From: Aphrophora alni
Taxonomy: Eukaryota > Arthropoda > Insecta > Hemiptera > Aphrophoridae
DNA: 64,000 nucleotides
Assembly (NCBI GenBank): GCA_963513935.1
Contig: OY740770.1
Coordinates: forward strand, 89,650,198-89,714,197
Direction of reading: 5' to 3'
Below, piece by piece: positions 1-12,359 of the stretch. The position numbers were made by a program, and so were the translations under genes. The notes beneath the pieces were generated by a model, which worked only from the letters and a program-made list of their open reading frames with translations, had not been told where the DNA came from and made no database searches. Every line of letters starts with the position of its first letter. Position 1 is the stretch's first letter.

Positions 1-1100
1 GAAGTTATGTTCTGCTCATTTCAATTGTTAATTGTTTTTAAAGCTTACTTCAGTTACTTAACATTTCAAACAGCTATTACACTTCCTTCAATTTAACCTT
101 AATATTTTAACTTTATTAAATGATAAATTATGCTATACTGTATTACTAACACAAATTGTAATTTTTATACAATCTTTTAATCAATACAATCTCTTATTAA
201 AATATGGTAATTTTATTTTGTAGCTTACATCTTACTTTGTCTTTGTATTTCAAATCTGCCAGAAATATGGAAATGTAACCTGGAAATACATATAACGTAA
301 TTCCTGGTTAAGTACATGGAAAGTGATTACTGTTTCTTATTTAAAGTTAAAAACCGTTTTATATTATATTTAAATGTCATGTATATTTTAATGTATTACG
401 TTACAACTATTTAAAATTTATTGTGGTAAACTACTTCTATTACGTAAAAAAAAAGTATCATGTCATACATATGAATAGTATTATTCATTGAACAACTCAA
501 ACAATCTACTAAAAAAGGTACGATCAACGCAAAGATAACAGGTTCACATAAATTTGTCGATTGTAATTTTGCATAGTAACATTCAAATACAAAGAAAATT
601 TCATGTTTTCTCTAAAGGGAACTATCGCTTTTATATCTGTATTTATAAATAAATGTAATTTGAATTCACACCTACTTTTATTTTTTGGTGAATAAAATAC
701 AATTACAGAATACATATTATGCCTATATTTCATTCAATATAGAAAACAAATAATTATTTCATTCCAATTTCGATAATAAAGCTTCACCAACTCCATTATC
801 TAAAGTACTTTAACATTAAATTAATTACTCTTGAATTTCAGGATGTTGATATATATTGTCTAAGCGTTTAGCAAATTAAATTAATATTCCCAGAAGAATA
901 ATATTTATTTAATACATATATTGAATTAAACCGACCAAGGACATAACACTTACCACAATGAAAACAGTCTATTTGATCATTTATTTATTTTATGAAAAAT
1001 ATAAATTTGTGTCTTATTCGGTGGTTTATTATTACTTTTGTAACTTTACATTCATATTATGATATTAATTAATTTACCATGTTAACTTTCGTACTATATA
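1..1100. other. AT-rich non-coding stretch
   Basis: Very AT-rich sequence with scattered short A and T runs. The only longer open frame is low-complexity and resembles no protein I know. I see no gene, RNA or transposon boundary here. Confidence 0.5.
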
Positions 1101-1319
1101 CAGCGTGTTAAATAAGTCCCGGCTTATTTTTTTTTCAAGCATTACAGGTAGAATTACAAAGATTTGTACTATATTACAAAGACACCAAAACCTATATTTT
1201 AGTACGTATTCACAGAACAGCTACCTCTCCAGAGGGACGACCCGCAAAGAGTAAGTTATAAATCTGAAAGACCTATATGAGTAGAATACAATGCGGCAAA
1301 AATGCCTACAAAAAGTTCA

Positions 1320-1723
1320 CCCTAGCTAAAATAGCGTAAATTTCATATTAGTTACAACGTCAGATATGTTGAAAACAGGATAATAATGTTTACGCTGTAG
1401 AGGATATGAAGTGAAAACTTTGCAAATTAATATCCGTCTTACAAAACTATTTTTTAGATTGTTCACCGGCTCTTTAGCTCCAATGGGGGACGGCCCTCAA
1501 AGAGTAATTTTTCAACTCAAAACAAATGAAGAGAAAACTGTATTGTCTGTCTTCACTAACGAGTAGTATGCCACTAATAACAACTACCAATAGCAACTAT
1601 GATTCATGTTTGTAGGAAAACCCACTATCAGCCAAAAACAGCTTTATCTTGTAGGTCTATCATGGTTAATCCATTTCCGAGTTTGATTTAATATGAAATT
1701 TAAATCCACGCTATTTTACCAAG
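1320..1723. repeat. Inverted pair of related segments (possible decayed foldback or DNA element)
   Basis: The segment near 1325-1351 (core AAAATAGCG followed by AAATTTCATATTA) recurs in inverted orientation near 1690-1717 (AATATGAAATTTAAAT then CGCTATTTT). The flanks are somewhat less AT-rich than the neighbourhood. A sequence at 1102-1125 (ACAGCGTGTTAAATAAGTCC) resembles the CAGGGTGTT-type ends of some arthropod DNA transposons, but no matching opposite end was found. Confidence 0.3.
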
Positions 1724-2206
1724 GCGGTAACTATTGAGGTCGAGTTTGCGGGATTTTGTTCTCCTCATAAATGTAAACTTATAATTTCTTACTAACTCCT
1801 TATGTCTTCCTGAAAAGGTATTGGTCCACTGAGCTCAATCCAGTTGGAAATAAGTTCCTCATCTCGGGCTGAGTAAGATGAAGAACTATGTGACCCCCTT
1901 ATATGGATGCATTTTTGTTTCCAGTCATTACTGATATGATTTGTCACGCGATAAAACACCATAAATAAGAAATGGAAATGATATTCTTTGGTTTTAAGCC
2001 TTTCTTGTAAAATTATATATGTTCACAGATCAAGTTCGGTAAAATATACTGTAGTTTCATCTAAAACTTATATAGAATACCTGTAATAATTACGAATTAC
2101 GTACAGTTTGTACTACAATTACACATCCTCTACCCTTGATGTTTCGTAGTTTCAAACTTCATAGAGTTTAATTTTTACTTCACAAACAAGCCGACTCGCG
2201 ATTTTG

Positions 2207-2279
2207 CTGTTTAGACAAGTCAGTGAATCGTGACGTCAGTACAATGCATTGTTCATATTCTCTTACTTGTCTAAAACAG
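2207..2279. repeat. Imperfect inverted repeat (hairpin-forming)
   Basis: CTGTTTAGACAAGT at 2207-2220 pairs with ACTTGTCTAAAACAG at 2265-2279, with one extra base in the second arm and a loop of 44 bases. The loop holds a small palindrome, ACAATGCATTGT, at 2241-2252. It could be the core of a small foldback element; the function is unknown. Confidence 0.45.
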
Positions 2280-3640
2280 AAAATTTTGGTAAAACTTTGT
2301 AAATTCCTTGAATTGGGATAGAATCTTTTGATTTTTTGTTTTTGAACGAAACAAAAGAAATCAACCACATACAACGAATTTCCGTTGTAATAAATTTATT
2401 TGTATAAAAACGTAACTTTTAAGTAACGACGGCAACTTAAGTTATGTAGTTTGAAGCTATATGTTTTTAAGTAGTACGTATAAAGGAAACGGTAAGATTT
2501 ATTGTACGTTTTCAAAACAAAAATGTATACACAATTTATAATATTGCCGATATAATTGTTATCACTAACAATTTTTTCTGTAACTACAAATGTTATAAGC
2601 TCAAAAAATGTAAAAAAATACAAAGTTTCTACCTCAATTGAGTAAAAATTAAACTTGTACGTTAGAAAGTGTTTATATAAATTAAATTAAAATAATATAA
2701 CCAATTAATTGGAGTTTTGGGTTAAGAACTGTGAAGAAATGTATATTGCCTTGTAATATCAAATTAAAAGTGTACTTATAAAACACAATTAATTATTTTG
2801 ACAAAATAAATATGTCACCTATTTTTTGATTTTTTTCTCGCATAACCCTTCATGGCAAAGGTAGATGAATGAGCACGGATCACATTAAAAAGATGAATTT
2901 TATCTTAGTTCAAATACATATTTATTTGTCATTTTAGCTGTTACTTATTTAATATTTATTCGATTCATTGGTTATATGTCTTATATATTGATTTGACATT
3001 TTTTTTTAAATATTGTAAACATGTTACCAGTGTTAAAAAATAAATATACATTTGGTTCATATTCTATTTCTGTGTGTGGAATTTGTGTTATGTTACCTTC
3101 CTATACTACTACTTTACAATGCGTATTTCACATGTTTTGGTCAAAAAGCGAAGGCAACTTTTATGAAGATATTAAATTTCAATAGTTTACATATTATTTG
3201 AAAGTATTACTATGCCATCAATTAGTGAATTTCAACAACAACTAAGTAGCTAATGTAATATTATTCAAGTAATACTGACTTTTCTATCAAATAAACAAAT
3301 CAAAATAACAGTATTTACAAATATATAAATTTGTTAATAAACCTTTGAAGTTTAGGTAATTAATTTAATAGGCCTATTCAAAACGTAGATTTAATATTTG
3401 TTGATCGCACATACAACCTATTCATTTATGTCATATAACTTCTAGATCAGTAGAATTTATAGAAATATTAGTATAGTTTAATAACTTGATTCCCAATTAC
3501 AAATAACTAAACATTCACGCGAAACAAGCCATTGTAAAATTAGTAAAGGATGTTATTTAAATGATGTTTATTAAGAAAGTTTCTGGATAGAGTTTACATT
3601 GTGTTTAATATTAAACAATTGTCAAAAAATTGTTATAAAT
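2280..3640. other. AT-rich non-coding stretch
   Basis: Only short, low-complexity open frames are visible, and none has recognisable motifs. I see no transposon termini. Confidence 0.5.
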
Positions 3641-3694
3641 TTATTTTATTGTTAGAAAGATAAGATTAATACGAAACATTTGTGGTAATTTAGG

Positions 3695-3970
3695 CATCAT
3701 TGGCCCTCCCTCTCCCCTTTCCCTCTCCGGTATGAGAGGAACAGACATGATAAGCAGGAGTCGTGCATCTACCAGGAGTGAAGCAGGACGTGTGTGACAT
3801 CGCTCATCGCTTCTAGTCCAATAGTCGCCCAATATAAAAGTATGCCTTGCTAAACGCACAGGAAGAGGACCAATAAGGTCCTAAGGTTTATATCTGTGCG
3901 CATCCGGTTTTTTTGGAACCGTAATAGTATTAGTTGAACTAACACACGGCCTTGTTAGGCCTTTTGTAGT
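3695..3970 (+). promoter_or_regulatory. GC-richer island with a TATA-like box (possible promoter or LTR fragment)
   Basis: This block is clearly more GC-rich than its surroundings. It contains a CT-rich tract near 3700-3730, a TATA-like box (CAATATAAAAG) near 3830 and a perfect small hairpin (AGGACC, AATAA, GGTCCT) just downstream. An island with a TATA box could be a fossil LTR or a promoter. No coding frame continues from it on either strand. This is a weak call based on composition and one motif. Confidence 0.25.
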
Positions 3971-4172
3971 AAACCGACATGTTGTGCCAATACAGCGTAG
4001 TTTATAGTAATATTTGGTTTTAGTCTAAATTGGTGTTGTTTAAGTAACTTTGTTTTAGAATTAGATCCCGTAAAAAATGGCTAGCCTAGATTCAGATTCG
4101 ACCTGTGTAAATATATTAATTTACCACGCGATCTGATGACCAGGCAGCGCATAATAGAAGCCAATCTACGTA

Positions 4173-4187
4173 CCCCCCCCCCCCCCC
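4173..4187. repeat. Poly(C) tract
   Basis: A run of 15 C residues, unusual in this AT-rich context. Confidence 0.9.
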
Positions 4188-4431
4188 AAAAGGGCACCTT
4201 CGTACAATAATTTATCCCCCAACACAAATATTCTATTTACAAACGTTAGGAAATATATATATATATATATTTATTTTATGGAAAACTAGTATGACTTACT
4301 TATATATTTCTATGTGTATTCAAAATACATAAAATCTATTATGCTCTTTTATATTAAAATATCAAAATAAATATATTTATCGAGAGCAGGTATTTAACTA
4401 GGTATTTAGTATAGTCAATATTCATAAAACA

Positions 4432-4433
<2 letters not shown>

Positions 4434-4481
<48 letters not shown>
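4434..4481. repeat. (TA)n microsatellite
   Basis: About 24 uninterrupted TA units; a shorter TA run lies near 4252-4270. AT-rich non-coding sequence without recognisable genes continues from here to about 6050. Confidence 0.9.
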
Positions 4482-6059
4482 CAATATATATAATAAAACT
4501 TCTAAGGGGGGGGGGTAATTGCAGTTAATCAATAGTTACATAAACTGTTTAAATCTATTTTAGGTAATAAACTAATAAATATTATATACTATTATTTGTA
4601 AACTTTTACTCGGGGGAATAGTTCTGTGTGTTAGGATTCATAGTTTATATGAACATTAAGTCTTTTCTCTATTAACTGGAATAATAATGTAACATATTAA
4701 GTCAATTTTGCAATACATTTATATGTTTTTGATGATAATTAAAATATTATCAATATATTATTCAATATTATAAATGTATATTGTAATACATTTTTGAGGT
4801 TATTGTCTTTCTTTTTATATATTACATTTAAAAATAAAATTAGAATAAAAATGCGGTTTTAATCCCGATCTGCACATCAGCCGATTTTGTAATTACGAAT
4901 AATAATCTCATTGCACAATATAAACTTAATTATTACGAAACATCGTTATTAGTGTTACTGCGAAACTGTACATTTCTCAATGTATGTTTTAACCAAATTC
5001 AAATCAGAAGAATCGAATTAACATGACATGAGTTGAAATGGTAATTGGAAAATATCTCTTAGTTGTAATGTAATTGTTAAAAGGTAATATTGTAAAATTT
5101 ATCTGATATACAGGTATCAAATTCTTTAATCAAGAGTGTAGATGATTAATCACACAAAATTACATTGTTATATCTTCCTGAGGTTACTATAATATCTGAG
5201 TGAAACATTTTAACACTACAAAGCTAATTAAAGGGAGGGAAGTTTATAGTTGTACAGGGAACGTAAATAACTATTGAATATTCATGAACTTTAAATTACC
5301 TCGCATTTCCAAGGTTAATACCCAGTTGAAATGATCGTAATAATTTAAATTGAATTTCACTTTATTAGTCTGAATACTTCCATGACAAAACAAAATCTTG
5401 ACTTTATCACTTATTATACAACTTTGAAACAAGTATATATATATATTTTGGAATAATAGATAATGGTATATTAATATTTATCAAACTAATGATTACCAAA
5501 GTTTATAAACTTCTGAATAATATACTGATTTGTTAAGAAAAAACAAACAAACACGAAATTGATAATTGTACTAATACGTTTAAGTTCATAGTTTGTTTAA
5601 ATGTAAAATGTTAAGTATAACAACAACTTAATTACATAATTCAAACTTTAGTGTCCCTTTATTTTTTTTCAAATTATCATACATAACTGAGATTAACTTC
5701 ATACACATTTAAACATTTACAAATATAATTTTATGTGTACTATTTTATCAGAAAGTCATGGCTACATATGCTGAAATCTCTTGTTGGAATCTGAGGCATG
5801 TTTACAAGGCTAATAAAGTTAATATAGAAGTGGTATGTGGTAATAACATTCAACAGTCTTTATAATCTCTCAATTACCCTACTGGAAGTCAAGTTGCTCA
5901 CTTTAAAAATACTATGAACGTGAATAAAGAATAAATTTAACTAACATGGATAAATTCAGCAAAATTTTAAATCATTTCCTTTATATATAGTACATTAATA
6001 TAAAATATAGAGTTAAATAATACATTTTACATTGTGTAAGAGACTTTTACGTCATAAAT

Positions 6060-6222
6060 GGGATCGATTTTACTTCCCACAAAACAGCTTTACGTAAGTG
6101 TTACTTATAACAGACTCTCAGCAACCACCTTCAATATAATTATCTTACGACAACCCTTCACTTCATCAGATCTTATCCTGGGGTGTACTTGATACACTTC
6201 AGACATAATAAATTGTTTTTGT
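6060..6222. repeat. Dispersed repeat, copy 1
   Basis: It shares blocks with 42292-42465 in the same order and orientation: an ATCGATTT block, AACAGACTCTCAGC, ACCCTTCACTTCA and a TTGATNCACTT block. Similarity by eye is roughly 70-75%. This indicates an old interspersed repeat of unknown class. No termini or coding potential are visible. Confidence 0.5.
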
Positions 6223-9200
6223 AGCAAAAGAAGAAGTGTTTTTGGTACCAAACTAAAATCGTTTAATTAAAAAATAATTACGACTTCATTATACTTTGTG
6301 AAGACTCTAGCACGACCCCTTACTCTATTTATTTGAATAAATACTTGAAATAAATCATGTTCTACCAGTAATCAAACATTGACAATAAACATGTTAAGAG
6401 AGTCAAGTAGGGTGTGCTTTGTGTATTACTTAAGAATGTTTAACCTCATTAACAATAAATGTCCTTACTAACCGTAACAAGTGTTGGAATATTCAGTAAA
6501 TACGTAGATTATATTTTTGCGCCGTTAAACTAACTTTAGCAAAGTTTACTCCTTGTAAAAAGAAAAAAAAATCTAAAATGTTTATAAAATTTGTAAAATA
6601 ACATGTCAAACACAATTTTAAAAAAAATATATTTTCAAGCGTGTTTTATGTAGTAGCTTTATATTGTGACAAGAGGGAAAATATAGAGTTTCTAAACGTA
6701 GTCTATGCTATTAAAATCTCAAATATTTAAAATTTAAATTATTTATGTTTTCTTACGATAAAAAAACTTTTCACAGTTACTAGCAAGCTATTAGATTATC
6801 AGAACTCTTTTACGGAAAGTGTACGTCCTATCTATAAGTCGAACTGTGTGATATTATTCGCATATTCATTTTGATAAGTATCATTTTAATAGACAATGTA
6901 ATTGATTTAGATAAATTATTGTTCAAATCTTTTGAAAGAAAAACGTTCAAATAAATGTAACTAGATGTTAAAAATTACAATAAATTACAGATAATGCTTG
7001 TTTATAATTTCAAACTATAATGTGGAGCCATTCAAAATTAATAGTAGCCTAATGCCCTATTGATATTTTAGATGCCATTATTATCGGTGAAAGTAGAGAG
7101 GAAGGTTTTCGACTTACTTCAAGATTGTGATGTGTTCATGTTCTGTCCATGAAGTTTCAGGCATGAATTATTGTGGTATTTATTACCCCACTATTCGTGG
7201 GGTTTTGTGTGTATTCTATCGATGGTGACTGTTTTATAAGAAAGTGATTGTGTTAGTAAGAAAGAAATAGTTGGCAATAAATAATTTTCGATAGTACAGA
7301 TCAACGGGTGAAAGGGAACGTTACAATTAAAAAATAAATAAAAATTTTATGTCAGAAATTTAAAAATATTTATTATTATTCAGAGTTTTTGGATATTTAA
7401 CAAATATACTTTACCCTCATATAGACCAGACATCATTATAATAAAGAATATTGAAACTGTAAAGCATATTATTGTCAACAAAAGGAGTATTAAAACAATC
7501 CGGAGTTTATATATATTATAAACCCCGAGAGCAATTGTACTTTACGTTTGATTTAACTAACTTTTTTTTGTCTTTCCATTCTTTGTATTACGTTAATACG
7601 GTGATAAAATAGTTTTATATTATAATTTCAAACAATGGTGTTCAGCATACAGATTGAAGACATATCACACAAAAATTGTTATCTTCATACCACTACAATG
7701 GCGTTTTATATTATAACGGGTAGTATATAGCGAATGAGTTTATTATATATATTTTTAATCTATGATTGATCTATATTTTTAAATTTTATAGACTATTTAT
7801 TAAAAATATCTTTTTAAGTGTAAAAGAATATATCTGAGAAAAATAAATATTGTATGTATGAGATTACACGTTGTTTGTCAATGCGCGTGAAAAATATCTT
7901 TCTTTCTTATTGTGTGGGTACACAAAAACACATAATTCAATTCACATACTAAATATCCAGCACAGGAAGCATAGTACACTCTGATAGTAAATAATTTGGC
8001 ATATTATTATTATTATTCATAGCCCGGTATGCTTTCAGAACTACTTCATATATATCTCTGTCAAGTGTTCTTACTGATACTTTGTATTATTATTTATTTA
8101 TGTAGGCAGTAAGTAATTACCTCTGTTTCCGTTATTTAGTGCATTAATATATTTTGTTTTATAGTCTATTTTGCGATAACGTTCAATAACATGCGGGAAC
8201 TCATACGTTTTAGGATTATCATTACATAATTGATACTGTTACAAATTATCTGGAAAATTAAAGTGGTCGACTATCTCTCTTTGAGTCTAACCATTTCCAT
8301 ATGTGAGAACACTCTTACATTTGCTATGTTTCCTGGCTAAAGATCAGCTCTTTTCCAAATACGTTGAATGTATGCTATACCATCCAAAAACAAAAAAAAG
8401 CAAATAACAAGTTAAACTGTACTATATCATCAATAATAATGGAAAAAAAACACGAAATGACATAATAATGTAGTAATAAAACCAAAATAAATAAGTACAA
8501 CTAATGTTATATACAACATTAAGGTTATACTAGTTTGCAAAGAATTACCAGCTGATATATTACTTTTCTCTCCAATATGTTCTACTTAAGTTAGAAAATT
8601 ATACTTATTACGCTTTTTATAACTATAATAATATAATACTTATTAAACACATATTATAAATACTGCACAAATTAAGCCGGTTTGCCGAATGAACACTTCT
8701 CTCTCGCACAATTTTTCTGCCCTCCCCGTTCCGTTGCACTAGAACTGGCAGAAGACATATTACAACCATATCATTATTCGTGGGTATCGAAGGGCCATAA
8801 TTATTAAATGCTTCTTAGTGATATACACTTTTTGATTTAATGGCGGTATTTCCTTAAATAAACCTGACGCTTTTAAAACATGTACGCTAAATTTGTTGAG
8901 AGCCTTTACGAACACTTGAGATGATCTTCTACTGGTTCATGATGAGTCTATAATTTTCTACATCGTCCAATCAAAGGAACCTTTCATTATATTTACCCAC
9001 TGTTAGAGTAATATATAACTTAAAGCTGTGGCTTAAAGTCGTCTTATTTCTTACAACTCTTAAGTTACCTTGCACTTTTGTGTTTTATAGAATCTCTCAA
9101 GGAGCATTCCAAGTGATTAGTGCATATTATTCATCAGCACAAGGTTATGTATTTTAAAGACGACATACAAGAGTAAACTCCACAATTTAAAACTCCGTTC

Positions 9201-9620
9201 AAATAATGGAGCTGAAATTACAGCTTAACATTTCTCTTTAATAATACAACCCTATTGTTGGTACCATTACTGGGACTGCAATGCAGAATGAAATTTGCAT
9301 ATTGGAATTAATGGTCGCAGGTACAAGCCACTCAATTACTGCATTGCACTTCATTGAAATAACGTTGAAATTAAAAATGCAAACGTAGTTTAGATATTAT
9401 TTTAAATAAATTTTATTATTTTTATTTATATTATTATAAACATTAACGTTGAAGTTGTCGTTTAGGTAATGAATATAATTCAAATGCATTATTTTTTTTT
9501 ACTTTTCAAAAGGTGTTATTTTCTAATTGTTGTGTAACAATTATATGCATTATTTTCACAATTAAGTGAGCATTAAAATAAACATATACAGTATATGTAT
9601 TTGATTTTATTAGCCTGTAT
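6223..9620. other. AT-rich non-coding stretch
   Basis: No supported gene was found. One perfect short hairpin (ACCCCAC, 5-nt loop, GTGGGGT) occurs at 7185-7203. A slightly GC-richer patch at 8675-8800 has no recognisable coding frame. Confidence 0.45.
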
Positions 9621-9624
9621 TTAA

Positions 9625-9905
9625 AAGGTTTAGGTATATGTATATTTATAAGAATAAGTATAATTATACGTATAGATATAAGTCAAGGTATAGGTAGAGG
9701 TATATTTATAGTTATAGGTATAGGTGTATTTATATACCCATACGCATAACTAGGTATATTATAGGCTAGTCATTATGTAGGCTAGTTATATTTATATGTA
9801 TGGATATAATTATAGGTATAAGTAAGGTATATGTATAGGTAAAGTTATATTTATAGATATAGGTATAGGTATAGGCATACGTATATGTATAAGTATCAAT
9901 TTAAG
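9625..9905. repeat. Degenerate TATAGG/GTATAG-type array
   Basis: The stretch is dominated by variants of TATAGG, GTATAG and GTATAT in loose tandem, such as GGTATAGGTATAGG. It merges into the palindrome and (TA)n tract on its right. It appears to be an old, mutated minisatellite. Confidence 0.6.
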
Positions 9906-9909
9906 TATA

Positions 9910-9961
<52 letters not shown>

Positions 9962-9988
9962 TTAAACTTATACTTATACATATACGTA
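9878..9988. repeat. Palindrome with about 32-bp arms around a (TA)n centre
   Basis: The left arm, 9878-9909, is the reverse complement of the right arm, 9957-9988, with only about two mismatches. Both arms contain TACGTATATGTATAAGT or its complement. The centre is a (TA)n run of about 46 bp. The structure could extrude as a cruciform. Confidence 0.75.
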
Positions 9989-10310
9989 TAATAACCTTTA
10001 CCATCAGAACTAACATTTTGCAGGTATTAATTTATTTTTCACTCAAAATATTACTTAAATTTAAGTGATCTTAACGTGTCACAAATAAATCATATATCTT
10101 GAAATTTTTATTTGTTGCTGCTTATAGTTTTATCCAAGAGAGGTTTACATTTTACTTTTTAAAAAGTGATATATTCAACCACCATATCAAAATAATATGA
10201 CAGCGAAAACCATCTATACAAATAAAAATAATCATTTATATTTTAAGTGGTCTATTTATTTATAGAAAAATTATACTTACAAAAACCTAAACTTATTATA
10301 TATATTGTTA

Positions 10311-10610
10311 TTATGATATTCGTGTTAAAGAGCTACCTAAAGAGGGAACAGATAATACATTATGTCTGCGCTTGTATATACTGTAGTTGAAACAAATTTA
10401 TTTAAAACTGGCAGATTACCCGTACTTCGCACGGGGTTCACGTATATTTGTATTGAGTGTTAAGGGAGTTTTAAAGCCAGTGCCCTGATGGAATTTCTAA
10501 ATAAAAATAGGTCTATGTGTTAACTAGAGACCCTAAGAATGTCCATGTTTAATTTCACCTCAATGGGTCCAGTTGTTTTTACGCGATTGAGTAACCCCAC
10601 CCCCCTCCCC

Positions 10611-10682
<72 letters not shown>
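10311..10682 (+). mobile_element. Putative retroelement 3' tail ending in (CA)n
   Basis: A moderately GC-rich segment holds a hairpin (CCCGTACTTCGCACGGG) and a block around CACCTCAATGGGTCCAG followed by GCGATTGAGTAA. It then passes through a C-rich spacer into about 35 CA units at 10612-10682. Segments of this layout are typical of 3' ends of non-LTR retrotransposons or SINEs with microsatellite tails. The first 120 bp recur at 11692-11806. No reverse transcriptase is present, so this would be a 5'-truncated copy. The element class is inferred. Confidence 0.45.
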
Positions 10683-10685
<3 letters not shown>

Positions 10686-11022
10686 CATTAGATTTTTATG
10701 TAATAGTATAGATATTTTGGTAAACTCTGTAGTTTTGTAAAGTATTTGATGACTACCTACAGACAGCACAATGTTAGAAATTTCAAACCCTTTTAAAGCG
10801 TAATTCTACGTCACGGACAAGCTGAAAGAAAAATTATTAAAAATAATAGTAGAAACCGCCTTAAAATAGTAATCATGAAACCTTAGTTTGTAACTCCCTG
10901 TAATTTTTCCAAATTGTGTACTAATATACGGATATAAAAGTGTAGCTGATCTCAAAGATCGCTAACCGCTATACATAATGTTCCTAAGGTAAACTATCCC
11001 TAAACCGTAAGACAGATCTTCT

Positions 11023-11047
11023 GACTTTCCGGTAAGGTTGGAAAGTC
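11023..11047. repeat. Short perfect hairpin
   Basis: GACTTTCC at 11023-11030 and GGAAAGTC at 11040-11047 flank a 9-base loop. It lies in a GC-richer patch (10900-11240) that has no clear coding frame. Confidence 0.5.
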
Positions 11048-11244
11048 TAATTTCCTTAATGACGGAACCAGTGGAAGGAGCCAACCTACATGTCTTGGGT
11101 TGAAGTGTGATAGAGAATTCCATCCAAGTTTAAACTGGCTTTTATTCTTTGGAGTAGCTGACAGGAAGTTTCAGCCAAGCTATAACAATGTTATAGAAAT
11201 ACATTTTTTTCTCATTTGAGGCAACCAAGATTCTGCATTAAAAA

Positions 11245-11256
<12 letters not shown>

Positions 11257-11321
<65 letters not shown>
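11257..11321. repeat. (TA)n microsatellite with A/T-rich inverted flanks
   Basis: About 32 TA units lie between ATTAAAAT on the left and ATTTTAAT on the right, so the tract plus its flanks is self-complementary. Confidence 0.9.
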
Positions 11322-11330
<9 letters not shown>

Positions 11331-11691
11331 AATCATTTTCAGGTCGGGGATAATAATTGTGAATCTATGGAGTGAGCTATAAAAACTTAAGTAGTGAAAA
11401 CTTCTTTCAGTAAAGACCGGGAAAACATGACGAAACCAAAGTTTAAAATTATAATTTGTTTAAATGAATAAATTTTGCGATGGTTATCAGTGTCAATAAT
11501 AGCTCTGCAGGTGAAACTTTCTTGAATGATTTAGTACAATAAAATTGCATTTAACATCTTCCGATCTCACAATTCAAATAGAAAATTCCATTAATATTTG
11601 TTTACGAAAACTTGCATAGTCTTGCTAGCTTTCATAACTTAAGTCGATGATGTAAAAATATCTTTTATTATTTTGTGTATTTTGTATAAAG

Positions 11692-11806
11692 ATGATATTC
11701 ATGTTAAAGAGGTACCTAAAGAGGGAACAGATAATACATTATGTCTTCGCTTGAATATACGGTAGTTGAAACAAGTTTATTAAATACTGACAGATTACCC
11801 GTCCTA
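11692..11806 (+). mobile_element. Second copy of the retroelement-tail-like repeat
   Basis: It matches 10311-10430 closely by eye, sharing GTTAAAGAG, TACCTAAAGAGGGAACAG, ATAATACATTATGTCT and CAGATTACCCGT in the same order and orientation. The similarity stops just after ACCCGT, before the hairpin and tail seen in the first copy. Confidence 0.6.
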
Positions 11807-11964
11807 CAATTCTTTCAAACAAAATCTCATAGTTGTAATTGAAAAATTTTATCAATATAATTTAGGAAAACATTTCATATTTCCAGATGTAATAGTTAAA
11901 ATTATTATATTACAAACATGATTTCGTAGTTTTTCATGTTAGGTTACTGTGCCAACCACGCATT

Positions 11965-12352
<388 letters not shown>

Positions 12353-12359
12353 TTAGTAT

